Positions 15,766 through 24,220 of a stretch of 64,000 nucleotides of DNA are shown one piece after another. Within the stretch, counting starts at the first letter, position 1, and each line of letters begins with the position of its first letter. A program made the position numbers and the translations under genes. Under the pieces are notes generated by a model. The model was not told where the DNA came from. It was given only the letters and a program-made list of their open reading frames with translations, and searched no databases. Origin of the DNA: Neoroseomonas alkaliterrae (lineage in GTDB: Bacteria; Pseudomonadota; Alphaproteobacteria; Acetobacterales; Acetobacteraceae); the NCBI RefSeq assembly GCF_014199195.1, contig NZ_JACIJE010000003.1, forward strand, positions 248,001 to 312,000. Direction: 5' to 3'.

Positions 15766-16482
15766 ATGACCTCCCTCACCGGCCAAGTCGCCCTCGTCAC
15801 CGGGGCATCCCGCGGGATCGGCGCCGCCGTCGCGGTCGAGCTCGCCCGCCGCGGGGCGCGCTGCGTCCTCGTCGCCCGCACCCAGGGCGGGCTCGAGGAA
15901 ACGGACGACGCCATCCGCGCGTTCGGCGCCGAGGCGACGCTGCTGCCGCTCGACCTCGTGAAGCAGGCCGACAAGATCGACGTGCTCGGCCCCTCCATCA
16001 TGGAACGCTTCGGCCGGCTGGACATCCTGGTCCATGCCGCGGGCGCGCTGGGCGCGCTGACGCCGGTCTCGCACATCATGCCGCGGGAGTGGACCGAGAC
16101 GGTCGGGGTGAACCTCACCGCCACCTGGCGCCTGATCCGCACCTGCGAACCGCCGCTGCGCGCCGCCCCGGCTGGCCGCGCGGTGTTCCTGACCACCGGC
16201 CGGGTGGCCGCGCCCAAGGCCTATTGGGGCGCCTATGGCGCGACCAAGGCGGGGATGGAGCACCTCGTCCTGACCTGGGCGCAGGAGGTCGCCAGCACCG
16301 CCATCCGCGCCAATCTGCTCGACCCCGGGGTGGTGGCGACGCGGATGCGCGCCATCGCGATGCCGGGCGAGGACCCCTCAGGGCTCCAGAAGCCGGCGGA
16401 TGTCGCCCCGGCCATCGCCGACCTCTGCGGGCCGGAAGAGCGGCGGCACGGTACGATTGTCCGGCTGGGCGCCCTCGGGTAG
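15766..16482 (+). CDS. Short-chain dehydrogenase/reductase
   Basis: A 238-residue classical SDR. The NAD(P) site is VTGASRGIGAAVAVELAR (residues 10-27), followed by LVHAAGALG (the NAG-type motif) and the catalytic YGATK (Y-x3-K). At the place of the usual catalytic serine, 13 residues before the tyrosine, there is Thr (FLTTGRVAAPK), a conservative change. LDPGVVATRM follows as in the family. The substrate is unknown. It follows purF after a palindrome-rich gap and may be read through from it. Its 3' end overlaps the opposite-strand lipoprotein gene by 105 bases. Confidence 0.85.
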   Translation: MTSLTGQVALVTGASRGIGAAVAVELARRGARCVLVARTQGGLEETDDAIRAFGAEATLLPLDLVKQADKIDVLGPSIMERFGRLDILVHAAGALGALTPVSHIMPREWTETVGVNLTATWRLIRTCEPPLRAAPAGRAVFLTTGRVAAPKAYWGAYGATKAGMEHLVLTWAQEVASTAIRANLLDPGVVATRMRAIAMPGEDPSGLQKPADVAPAIADLCGPEERRHGTIVRLGALG

Positions 16483-17031
16483 CGGCGGGGCGGTCAGCGC
16501 CCGGCGCGCCGCATCCTCGGCCACCGTCGGCACCGCCACCGGGGCGGGCGTGCCGGGGCCGGGCTCGATGACCGGGACCGGGGCTGCCCCGGGCGCGGGC
16601 TCCCCACCCGGGGGGGCAGTGGCCTCGCCCGGGGCGGGGCGCATGGCCCGGGCGATCCGCCCGGTCCAGCCGATGCGATGGTTTTCCTGCGCCTCGTTCA
16701 GCGCCGCGGGCCCGTCCGCCACGCCGCGATGGGCCGGCCAGGCCGCGGGCGGAACGGTCCAGCAATCCACGGCGCCGAGGCTGCGCGTGCACAGCGGCGG
16801 CGGCGCCGGCGGGTCGTCGCGGCCGCAATAGGCCTCGCCCCGGCCGATCCGGGCGATGGAGCAATCCTCCCCGGTCACCAGGGAGACGATGGCATCGCCG
16901 GTGGTGCGGCCGAAGGCGCGCAGGGACACGCCCTCGATCACGGCCGGCACGGCGAGCAGCGGCGCCCCCGGGCCAAGGCCGGCCTGGCAGCCGCCGAGCA
17001 GGAGCAGCAGGATCGCCGCGCATCGCCTCAT
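16378..17031 (-). CDS. Predicted lipoprotein of unknown function
   Basis: From the ATG at 17031 the product is 217 residues, beginning MRRCAAILLLLLGGCQAG, a lipoprotein signal peptide with lipobox LGGC (lipidated Cys at residue 15). A mature folded part (about 20-120) contains RAFGRTTGDAIVSLVTGEDC and several cysteines (SIARIGRGEAYCG, PPLCTRSLGAVDCW), then a Pro/Ala/Gly-rich linker and a C-terminal tail ending VGDGRGDIRRLLEP. I do not recognise the family. A GTG at 17046 is an alternative start. The last 105 bases are antisense to the convergent SDR gene, yet the lipobox argues the gene is real. Confidence 0.72.
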   Translation of the reverse strand: MRRCAAILLLLLGGCQAGLGPGAPLLAVPAVIEGVSLRAFGRTTGDAIVSLVTGEDCSIARIGRGEAYCGRDDPPAPPPLCTRSLGAVDCWTVPPAAWPAHRGVADGPAALNEAQENHRIGWTGRIARAMRPAPGEATAPPGGEPAPGAAPVPVIEPGPGTPAPVAVPTVAEDAARRALTAPPLPEGAQPDNRTVPPLFRPAEVGDGRGDIRRLLEP

Positions 17032-17138
17032 GGGCCGATCAGACACCGCCCGGGCTTAACGCCCCGCCAACGGGCGGCTATGTTCCGGCCCCTTTTCCAG
17101 GGCCGGTTCCGCCGGCCTGCCATGCAGGGGTGCCGCAC

Positions 17139-17789
17139 TTGCCCGACATCTTCGACGAGGTCGAGGAGGATCTCCGCGCCGAACGCGCCAGGAAGTTCTG
17201 GCAGCGCTTCGGCGTGCCCATCCTCGGCGCGCTGCTGCTGGTCGTCGCGGGCGTGGGCGGCTGGCAGGCCTGGCGCTGGTACGAGAACCGCCAGCAGGAG
17301 GCCGCCGCCACCGCCTTCCTCGAGGTCAGCCGCGCCACCGAGGCGCAGGGGGCGGACCTCGCCGCCATGGCCGAGCGCTTCGAGGCGCTCGCCGCCTCGG
17401 CGCCCGCCGGCTACCGCACCATCGCGCTGCTGCGCGCGGCCGCGCTCAAGGCCGAGGCGGGCGACCGCGAGGGCGCGCTCGCGCTCTACGACCGGCTCGC
17501 GGGCGATTCCGGGGCCGACCCGCTCTATCGCGACCTCGCCTCGCTGATGTGGGTGCTGCGCTCGCTCGACAGCGGCGACCCCGCCACCCTCGCCGCGCGC
17601 ATCGCCCCGCTGGCGCGGCCGGGCGCGCCCTGGAGCGCCTCGGCGCGCGAGCTCGCCGCGCTGGTGTCGCTCAAGGCCGGGGACCGGGCGGAGGCGCGCC
17701 GCCAGCTCGAGGCGCTGGCCGCCGACGTCACCGCCCCGCGCGGCATCCGCGAACGCGCCGGGCGCATCGCCCAGGGGCTCGCCGGCTGA
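17139..17789 (+). CDS. YfgM-like TPR membrane protein (BamB/SecYEG-associated)
   Basis: A 216-residue protein reading MPDIFDEVEEDLRAERARKF from a TTG at 17139, preceded by AGGGG with 8-base spacing; a GTG at 17130 without a ribosome binding site would add three residues. One N-terminal membrane helix (GVPILGALLLVVAGVGGWQ, about residues 25-43) anchors a periplasmic TPR-like domain rich in Ala and Glu. YfgM-type proteins associate with SecYEG and periplasmic chaperones. The order YfgM, bamB, der matches E. coli exactly, which supports the assignment. The stop overlaps the bamB start (TGATG). Confidence 0.85.
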   Translation: MPDIFDEVEEDLRAERARKFWQRFGVPILGALLLVVAGVGGWQAWRWYENRQQEAAATAFLEVSRATEAQGADLAAMAERFEALAASAPAGYRTIALLRAAALKAEAGDREGALALYDRLAGDSGADPLYRDLASLMWVLRSLDSGDPATLAARIAPLARPGAPWSASARELAALVSLKAGDRAEARRQLEALAADVTAPRGIRERAGRIAQGLAG

Positions 17790-19126
17790 TGCGCGCGCCC
17801 ATGACCCGCCGCGGCGCGCTGCTCGGCGCCGCCGCCCTGCTCGGCGGCTGCGAGACCTTCGACGATTGGTTCGGGGAACGCCGCCAGCGCTTCGACGGCG
17901 AACGCATCCCCGTCCTCGACCTGCCCGACCGGACATTGAGCGCCGACGAGGCCGCGCGCGGCACGCCCGTGGTGCTGCCCGCCCCCGCCCCACGCCCCGA
18001 CTGGCCGCTCGCCGGGGGCGATGCGCCGAAATCCGGCGGCCATGTCGCCTTCGGGCCGGGCCTCGGCCAGTCCTGGCGCAGCGGCTTCGGCAGCGGCACC
18101 GGCCAGCGCCGGCGGCTCGTGGCGGGGCCGGTGGCCGGCGGCGGCAGCGCCTTCGTCGCGGATGCCTTCGGCGATGTCTCGGCCTTCGACCTCGCCACCG
18201 GCGGGCGCCGCTGGCGCGCGGGCACGGCGCGCGCGCGGGAGAGCACGGGCGCGGGCGGCACTGGCGTCGCCTTCGCCGGCGAGACGGTCTTCGTCGCGAC
18301 GGGGCTTGCCGAACTGCTGGCGCTGAACGCCGCCGACGGCTCGGTGCGCTGGCGGGTCAACCTGCCCGCCCCGGCGCGCGGCGCGCCGACGGTCGCGGGC
18401 GGGCGGGTCTTCGTGCCTACGCTCGCGAGCGAACTCGTCGCCCTCTCGGCCGAGGACGGCTCGCGGCTCTGGGCCCATCGCGCGACGCAGATCGCCACCA
18501 TCCCCCTCGGCCTTGGCGCCCCGGCGGTCGAGGGCGACACGGTCGTCGCGGGCTTCCCCTCGGGCGAACTCTTCGCGCTGCGCGCCGGCGATGGCCGCGT
18601 GATCTGGAGCGAGAGCCTCGCCGCCGCCGGCACGGTCACGCTGTCCGACATCGCGGCGGTGCGCGCGCACCCCTCCGTCTCGGGCGGGCGGGTCGTCGCG
18701 GTCGGCATGGGGCGGCTGTCCATCTGCGTGGATCTGCGCTCCGGCCGGCGGCTGTGGGAACAGGAGGCCGGCGGCACCGAACCCGCCTGGGTGGCCGGGG
18801 ACTGGGTGTTCATGACCACCGATGCCGGCCAGGCGGTCGCGATCGGGCGCGACAGCGGGCAGGTGCGCTGGGCCGTCTCCCTGCGCCCGCCCCCGCGCGG
18901 CAGCCGGCCGCCCGAGCGCATCGCGCTCTCCGCCCCCATCCTCGCGGGCGGGCGGCTGTTCGTCGGCACGAGCCGGGGCGAGCTGCTCGCGCTCAACCCC
19001 GAGAACGGGGAGGTCACCGGCCGCACCGCCCTGCCCGGCGGGCTGACGCTGCCGATGGCCGTGGCGGGCGGGCTGCTGCTGGCCGCCACCGACGACGCGA
19101 CGCTGCTGGCCTTCTCGGGCGGCTGA
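17789..19126 (+). CDS. bamB: Outer membrane assembly lipoprotein BamB
   Basis: A 445-residue lipoprotein. The signal peptide ends in the lipobox LLGGC, with lipidated C21. The mature part is a beta-propeller of PQQ-like repeats, visible as recurring blocks such as FDLATGGRRWRAG, LNAADGSVRWRVN, LSAEDGSRLWAH and LNPENGEVTGRT, each with the A-x-D/N-G-x-x-x-W pattern. BamB binds BamA on the periplasmic face of the outer membrane and promotes beta-barrel insertion; LptD, encoded at 36494, is a typical client. It starts on the stop of the YfgM-like gene and is followed after 8 bases by der. Confidence 0.95.
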   Translation: MRAPMTRRGALLGAAALLGGCETFDDWFGERRQRFDGERIPVLDLPDRTLSADEAARGTPVVLPAPAPRPDWPLAGGDAPKSGGHVAFGPGLGQSWRSGFGSGTGQRRRLVAGPVAGGGSAFVADAFGDVSAFDLATGGRRWRAGTARARESTGAGGTGVAFAGETVFVATGLAELLALNAADGSVRWRVNLPAPARGAPTVAGGRVFVPTLASELVALSAEDGSRLWAHRATQIATIPLGLGAPAVEGDTVVAGFPSGELFALRAGDGRVIWSESLAAAGTVTLSDIAAVRAHPSVSGGRVVAVGMGRLSICVDLRSGRRLWEQEAGGTEPAWVAGDWVFMTTDAGQAVAIGRDSGQVRWAVSLRPPPRGSRPPERIALSAPILAGGRLFVGTSRGELLALNPENGEVTGRTALPGGLTLPMAVAGGLLLAATDDATLLAFSGG

Positions 19127-19134
19127 ACCGCGCC

Positions 19135-20490
19135 ATGGCGCCGACCGTCGTGATCCTCGGCCGGCCCAATGTCGGCAAGTCCACGCTGTTCAACCGCCTC
19201 GCGCAGCGGCGGATCGCCATCGTGGACGACCGGCCCGGCGTCACGCGCGACCGCAAGGAGGCGCCGGCGGTGATCGGCGGGCGCGACGTGGTGCTGGTGG
19301 ACACCGCCGGGCTCGAGGAGGCGCCGCCAGACACCGTGGCCGGGCGCATGCGCGCGAGTTCCGAGGCCGCGCTGCGTGCGGCCGACCTCGTGCTGTTCGT
19401 GGTGGATGCGCGGGCCGGCCTGACGCCCGCCGACCGCGCCTTCGCCGCCTGGCTGCGGCGGGCCGACGTGCCGGTGCTGGTGGTGGCGAACAAGGCCGAG
19501 GGCCGCGGCGGCGCGGCCGCGGCGATGGAGGCCTTCGAGCTCGGCCTCGGCGAGCCGATCGCCGTCAGCGCCGAGCACAACGAGGGCCTGGGCGCGCTGC
19601 ACGAGGCGGTGGCCGAGGCGCTGGGCGAGGCGCCGCCCGCGGAGGAGGAGCCGGAGGACACCGACGACCCCGAGCGCCCGCTGCGCCTTGCCATCGTGGG
19701 CCGGCCGAATGCCGGCAAGTCCACCCTGCTCAACGCCCTGCTCGGCGAGAAGCGCATGATCACCGGCCCCGAGCCCGGCCTGACGCGCGATGCCGTGGCG
19801 GTGCAGTGGCGGGATTCGACCGGCGGCCGCGTGCGCCTCGTGGACACGGCGGGCATGCGCAAGAAGGCGCGCATCGAGGACCGGCTGGAGCAGATGTCGG
19901 TCGCGGCCACCCTCGGGGCGCTGAAGGAGGCCGAGGTGGTGGTGCTGGTGGTGGACGCGCTGCTCGGCATGGACGAGCAGGACCTGCGCATCGCGCGCCT
20001 GGCCGAGCGCGAGGGCCGCGCCGTCGTCATCGCCTTCAACAAGTGGGACGCGGTCGAGGACCGCGCCGCGGCGCGGCGCAGGCTCGACGACGTGCTCGCA
20101 TCCTCGCTCGCCCAGCTCAAGGGCATCGCCGTGGTGCCGCTCGCCGCGCTGACCGGGCGCGGCGTGGACAAGCTCATGCCCGCCGTGCGCGCGGCCCATG
20201 CGCTGTGGAACCGCCGCATCGGCACGGGCGAGCTGAACCGCTGGTTCGAGGGCGTGATCGCCCGCCACCCCCCGCCGCTGGTGGACGGGCGGCGCATCAA
20301 GCTGCGCTACGCCACCATGCCCAAGGCGCGGCCGCCGACCATCGCGGTCTTCGGCACGCGCGCCGAGGACCTGCCCGAGGACTACCGGCGCTACCTCGTC
20401 AACGCCTTCCGCGAGGCCTTCGACATGCCGGGCGTGCCGATCCGCCTGCAATGCCGCGGCACGCGCAACCCCTATGCCGCGGAGGCGTGA
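19135..20490 (+). CDS. der: Ribosome-associated double GTPase Der (EngA)
   Basis: A 451-residue GTPase with two tandem G domains and a C-terminal KH-like domain. Domain 1 has GRPNVGKST (about 9-17) and DTAG; domain 2 has GRPNAGKST (about 187-195), DTAGMRKKAR and NKWD. The G4 motif of domain 1 is NKAE rather than NKxD, which is common in alphaproteobacterial Der. The KH domain starts near LNRWFEGVIARHPPP. Der is essential for 50S ribosome maturation. It closes the YfgM-bamB-der run. Confidence 0.97.
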   Translation: MAPTVVILGRPNVGKSTLFNRLAQRRIAIVDDRPGVTRDRKEAPAVIGGRDVVLVDTAGLEEAPPDTVAGRMRASSEAALRAADLVLFVVDARAGLTPADRAFAAWLRRADVPVLVVANKAEGRGGAAAAMEAFELGLGEPIAVSAEHNEGLGALHEAVAEALGEAPPAEEEPEDTDDPERPLRLAIVGRPNAGKSTLLNALLGEKRMITGPEPGLTRDAVAVQWRDSTGGRVRLVDTAGMRKKARIEDRLEQMSVAATLGALKEAEVVVLVVDALLGMDEQDLRIARLAEREGRAVVIAFNKWDAVEDRAAARRRLDDVLASSLAQLKGIAVVPLAALTGRGVDKLMPAVRAAHALWNRRIGTGELNRWFEGVIARHPPPLVDGRRIKLRYATMPKARPPTIAVFGTRAEDLPEDYRRYLVNAFREAFDMPGVPIRLQCRGTRNPYAAEA

Positions 20491-20574
20491 GGCGCGGGGC
20501 GGCCGCCATGGTGCCGCCTGCCGCGCCATTGTATCGTCCCGCGCGCCCCGACCGAGGACACGACGGCGCCCTTC

Positions 20575-21516
20575 ATGAACGACCAGCCAGGCCAATTCAT
20601 CGACACGCTGATGGGGCGCAACCGCCTCGCCGCGCGGCTCGAGCGGATGGAGGAGCGGCTCGAGCGCATCGAGCGCCGCCTCGAGGAGGCGATCGCCTAT
20701 TTCGCCCTGCGCGCCAACCGCACGATGGACAGCCAGTCCACCTATCTCGGCGACCATACGGCGGTGACCTTCCTCGAGAACGGCATCCGCATCCTGGTGG
20801 ACACGCGCAGCATCGACATCGGCATCCACCTGCTGACGCTCGGGCGGTGGGAGACGCCCTACACCACGCTGTTCACGCGGCTGCTCGCGCCGGGGCAGAC
20901 GGTGCTCGACCTCGGCGCCAATCACGGCGTCTATGCGCTGCTCGCCGCGCAGGCGGTCGGGCCCGGGGGGCGCGTGCACGCCTTCGAGCCCAATCCGCGC
21001 CTGGCACATCTCGTGGACCTCTCGCTCAGGCTGAACGGGTTCGGCGGCTGGGCCGAGGTGCATGGCGTGGGCGCGTCCGACGCCGCCGGCACGGCGCGGC
21101 TGGTCTTCCTCGATGCCTTCTCGGGCGGCGGCGCGGTCGCCACGGGCGCCGACGCCGCCGCGCATCCCGGCGTGGATTGCCGCCTCGTCGTGCTCGACGA
21201 GATGTTCCCCGACCCCGCCTTCCGCCCCGATGTGGTGAAGATGGACGTGGAGGGCCACGAGGGGCGCGTGCTGCGCGGTATGCAGGGCATCCTCGCGCGC
21301 GCGCCTGATGTCCGCATCATGATGGAATTCGCCCCCGAGATGATGGCCCGCGCCGGCGTGCCGGCGCCCGAGGTCGTCGCCCTGCTGCGCGGCTTCGGCC
21401 TCAACGCCTGGACGATCGGCGAGGACGGCGCGCTCGCGCCCGCCGGCTGGGACGGGCTGGCGGCGGAGACGGCGGGCATCCGGAACATCCTCGTCGCCCG
21501 CACGGCGCCGGCGTGA
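20575..21516 (+). CDS. FkbM family methyltransferase with coiled-coil N-terminus
   Basis: A 313-residue protein. Residues 15-45 form a short charged coiled coil (RLERMEERLERIERRLEEA). The catalytic domain starts near residue 90 with SAM motif I, VLDLGANHGVYALLAA, then VHAFEPNPR, and the FkbM hallmark VVKMDVEGHEGRVLRGM at about 220-236. FkbM enzymes O-methylate sugars or small metabolites. Its stop overlaps the start of the following sulfotransferase gene (GTGA), so the two modifications are coupled. Surface-glycan decoration is the likely use, given the genes around it. Confidence 0.9.
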   Translation: MNDQPGQFIDTLMGRNRLAARLERMEERLERIERRLEEAIAYFALRANRTMDSQSTYLGDHTAVTFLENGIRILVDTRSIDIGIHLLTLGRWETPYTTLFTRLLAPGQTVLDLGANHGVYALLAAQAVGPGGRVHAFEPNPRLAHLVDLSLRLNGFGGWAEVHGVGASDAAGTARLVFLDAFSGGGAVATGADAAAHPGVDCRLVVLDEMFPDPAFRPDVVKMDVEGHEGRVLRGMQGILARAPDVRIMMEFAPEMMARAGVPAPEVVALLRGFGLNAWTIGEDGALAPAGWDGLAAETAGIRNILVARTAPA

Positions 21517-22775
21517 GCGACGAGCCCATGGATGCCGCCACGCCGGCCGGCGCCGAGGCCGCCGGACTCGCGCCCGCCGACCGCCCGATCTTCTTCATCC
21601 ACACGCCGAAGACGGGCGGCAACACGGTCATCTCGCATTTCCTGGCCTTCCTGCCGGTCGAGCAGGTCTTTCCGCCGCCGCCGCAGCTCACGCTGCTCGA
21701 CGGGGATTTCGCCACCGCGCGCGAGCGGCTGCCGGGGCTGCGCTTCCTGCACGGCCATGTCCGCGTGACGCTGACCGGCCTGCTGCCGCTCGAGCGGCTG
21801 CGCCTCGTGACCTTCGTGCGCCATCCGGTGCGGCTCGTGGCCTCGCACTACCTCTATTTCCGCCACATGCCCGAGCTGCCGATGCACCAGGCGGCGAAGG
21901 CGCTCGGCATCGCGGATTTCCTGCGCCGCTACCCCTCCTACGGGACCAATCCGCAGACGCGCTACCTGACGCTCGCGCTCGGCCTGCGCCGGCCCGGCGT
22001 GCACCAGGAGGTGTCCGAGCAGGCGCTCGCCGCGCTCGAGCATTTCGACTTCGTCGGCGTGACCGAACGCATGCAGGACAGCCTCACGGCGCTGTCCGAG
22101 CACTATGCGCTGCCGAACTTTCCGCCCGCCCGCCTCAACGAGGGCAAGGCGAGCCGCGACGAGGTGGAGGCGACGGAGGCGGTGCTGCGCCGCGACGAGT
22201 TCCTGATGCGCCTCGGGGCCGATTTCCTGCTGCGGCGGGAGGCCGAGGAGCGGCTGGAGAAGTGGTTCGCCACGCGCCGCGCGGCGCAGGCGCGCGGCGC
22301 ACTGCTGCAGGGCCTCAAGGGCGCGGCCGCCATGCCCTGGGTCGCGGCCCGTGCCGGGGATGCGGCGCTGTCCTTCCTCGAGGGCTGGCACCCGCAGGGC
22401 TGGGTCGGCGAGCCGCGCGACGGCGCGCAATACTGGTGGACCGAGGACCGCGCGCGCATCGTCCTCGCCTCCGCCTCGGGCCGTGGCCTGCGCATCGGGA
22501 TGCATGTGGTCGAGACGCTCGGCTTCGATCCCGCGCGCATCCGCGTCATCCTGGGCAACCGCCTGCTGAAGACCGAGACGGCACCCGCCGAGCCCGGCGC
22601 CGAGGTCAGCTTCCGCATCGACGCCGCGACCTTCGCGCGCCATCGCCGGACGGCGGTGATCGAGCTCGCCGGGCCGCGCTCGGCGACCTTCGCGGAGCTC
22701 GACCCCGCCACGGCGGACCACCGGCTGCGCAGCTTCGCGGTGCGGCGCTTCACCATCGAGCCGCTGGAGGACTGA
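21513..22775 (+). CDS. Sulfotransferase family protein with C-terminal beta domain
   Basis: A 420-residue protein with a GTG start overlapping the upstream stop; an ATG at 21528 is the alternative. The PAPS 5'-phosphosulfate loop is FFIHTPKTGGNTV (about 27-39) and the 3'-phosphate motif is TFVRHPVRLVASHY (about 105-118), as in bacterial carbohydrate sulfotransferases. After residue 290 a separate domain begins (DGAQYWWTEDRARIVLASA) and ends RSFAVRRFTIEPLED; I recall such beta-sandwich tails on Acetobacteraceae glycan enzymes without a name. It likely sulfates a surface sugar. Partner of the FkbM methyltransferase. Confidence 0.82.
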   Translation: MSDEPMDAATPAGAEAAGLAPADRPIFFIHTPKTGGNTVISHFLAFLPVEQVFPPPPQLTLLDGDFATARERLPGLRFLHGHVRVTLTGLLPLERLRLVTFVRHPVRLVASHYLYFRHMPELPMHQAAKALGIADFLRRYPSYGTNPQTRYLTLALGLRRPGVHQEVSEQALAALEHFDFVGVTERMQDSLTALSEHYALPNFPPARLNEGKASRDEVEATEAVLRRDEFLMRLGADFLLRREAEERLEKWFATRRAAQARGALLQGLKGAAAMPWVAARAGDAALSFLEGWHPQGWVGEPRDGAQYWWTEDRARIVLASASGRGLRIGMHVVETLGFDPARIRVILGNRLLKTETAPAEPGAEVSFRIDAATFARHRRTAVIELAGPRSATFAELDPATADHRLRSFAVRRFTIEPLED

Positions 22776-22785
22776 CCGCGCCGGC

Positions 22786-22804
22786 GCCCGCGCCCGGCGC
22801 GGGC
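22786..22804. terminator. GC hairpin between convergent genes
   Basis: GCCCGCGCC (22786-22794) and GGCGCGGGC (22796-22804) are perfect inverted arms, giving a strong stem of about 8 bp after leaving a 3-base loop, followed by CCTTCTC. It lies between the stops of the sulfotransferase (plus) and the methyltransferase (minus) and could terminate both. Confidence 0.5.
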
Positions 22805-22808
22805 CTTC

Positions 22809-24137
22809 TCATGCGGTCCGGCGCGCCTGCACGTCCAGGCTCGCGAGCAGCATCCCGCCCTCGCGCAGATGGCCGAACAGCGCCACCGCCTCGCCCTCGG
22901 CCACCGGCACGGCGAAGCGATGCGATACCGCCGCGCCCGCCGGCTCGTTGACCGCGAGCAGGGCGGCGTGGACCTCGCGCGCCGCCTCCCCGCCGCGCCG
23001 CGCCATGGCCCGCAGCGCGAAGCGCCCGGCAACCGCGGAATGGGCGGAGGGCGCGAGCGTGACCTGCACCTCGAGCCGCCCCTCCCCAGGCTCGAGGAAG
23101 GGTGTCGCGAGCACCGGCTGCGGCCCGGCCGCGAGCGGCTCGGCGGCCCAGAGATCGAGCACCTGCCGCGCCCGCCCCGGGCGCTGCGCGAAGGGGTTGA
23201 GACGCACCCAGTCCCCGAAGCGCATCCGCCGCAGATGCCGCCGCTGAGCCTCGGCCTGGCGCTCGGCCGCCTCCCGACCGCGGATCTCGACAGGACGCGG
23301 CGCGCCCTCGGCCGCGCGCAGCAGGAACAGCGCCGGGCCGGAGACGACGCCGCCGAGTTCGCGCAGCGTCAGGCACTGCATCAGCGGGTCGGCCGGGTCC
23401 TCGTGCAGCACCACCTGCATCGGCCGCGGCGCATTCTCCTGCCAGTCGGAGATGCCCATGTGCAGCACCGGCGCGGCCTGCAGCCCCGCCTCGGCGAACA
23501 GGCGCAGCAGATGTGCCGCGGCGAAGGCGTAGTTGCCGCGGCTGCGCCGGCTCTCCTCGCCGAGCAGCAGCTCGGTCGTCAGCGCATAGAGCCCGCCCGG
23601 GCGCAGGATGCGCCGCACCTCGGCCAGATGGGCGAGGAAATCGGGGTCGTCGCCGATATGCTCGAAGGCGGAGATGGAATAGGCGAAGTCGAAGGCGGCA
23701 TCGGGGAAGGCGATGCGGCGCATGTCCATCGCCTGCACCGAAAGGCGCGACCCGTCGAAGCCGGGCGGCGCGCCGGCCATGACGAAGGCGCGCGGGTCGG
23801 CGGTGCGCGCGACCGCCCAGGCGGTGCCGGCGTCATAGAGGTCGGTCGCGGTCAGATGCGCCACGCGCGAGGCGACGGCGAAGGTCAGCGGCTCCCGCCC
23901 CGAGCCGAAGGCGATGCCGCGCGCATCGGGCCTGAGCGCGCCCGCCTCGGCGAGCGCGAGCAGCGCGGCCGTCATCTCCCACTGCCGCGGATGGATGCGC
24001 GGGGCGCGGCCGAGGCCGAGCCGCACCGCGATGCGGAAGCGCGGATCGGCCCAGTCCTCGGCGTCGCAGATCTTCTGCAGCGCCTCGCCGATCCGTCCAT
24101 GGGCGGCAAGCGCGCTCAGCAGGGCGTCATCGGTCAA
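22809..24137 (-). CDS. Class I SAM methyltransferase with C-terminal beta domain
   Basis: A 442-residue protein started by TTG at 24137, supported by a strong GGAGGAG six bases upstream. The methyltransferase core has GIAFGSGREPLTFAVASRVA (motif I region), VQAMDMRRIAFPDAAFDF, SISAFEHIGDDPDF and RILRPGGLYALTTE. The S-x-F-E-H-I and R-P-G-G pair is typical of type 11 methyltransferases. The segment near TLRELGGVVSGPALFLL ends that part, and from about residue 345 a beta-rich domain follows (LEVQVTLAPSAHSAVAG). It is convergent with the sulfotransferase and divergent from the YdcF-like gene. The substrate is probably a lipid or glycan. Confidence 0.82.
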   Translation of the reverse strand: MTDDALLSALAAHGRIGEALQKICDAEDWADPRFRIAVRLGLGRAPRIHPRQWEMTAALLALAEAGALRPDARGIAFGSGREPLTFAVASRVAHLTATDLYDAGTAWAVARTADPRAFVMAGAPPGFDGSRLSVQAMDMRRIAFPDAAFDFAYSISAFEHIGDDPDFLAHLAEVRRILRPGGLYALTTELLLGEESRRSRGNYAFAAAHLLRLFAEAGLQAAPVLHMGISDWQENAPRPMQVVLHEDPADPLMQCLTLRELGGVVSGPALFLLRAAEGAPRPVEIRGREAAERQAEAQRRHLRRMRFGDWVRLNPFAQRPGRARQVLDLWAAEPLAAGPQPVLATPFLEPGEGRLEVQVTLAPSAHSAVAGRFALRAMARRGGEAAREVHAALLAVNEPAGAAVSHRFAVPVAEGEAVALFGHLREGGMLLASLDVQARRTA

Positions 24138-24220
24138 TCCGGTCTCCTCCGCGCGACGGCGGGACTATGCGCGAGGCACGCCTGGGGTCCAAGCCGGCGC
24201 CCGTGCTATGTCGCCGCACC

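Noticed and set aside
15766..16482. SDR considered inactive because the catalytic Ser is Thr
   Set aside because: Thr at this site is a conservative change seen in some active SDRs, and Tyr and Lys are present, so inactivity is not supported.
17728..21258. Very long minus-strand open frame (about 1176 codons)
   Set aside because: It lies antisense to the YfgM-like gene, bamB, der and the FkbM gene, whose products have clear family motifs. Its translation is His/Arg/Gly/Ala-rich without motifs: a shadow of GC-rich codon bias.
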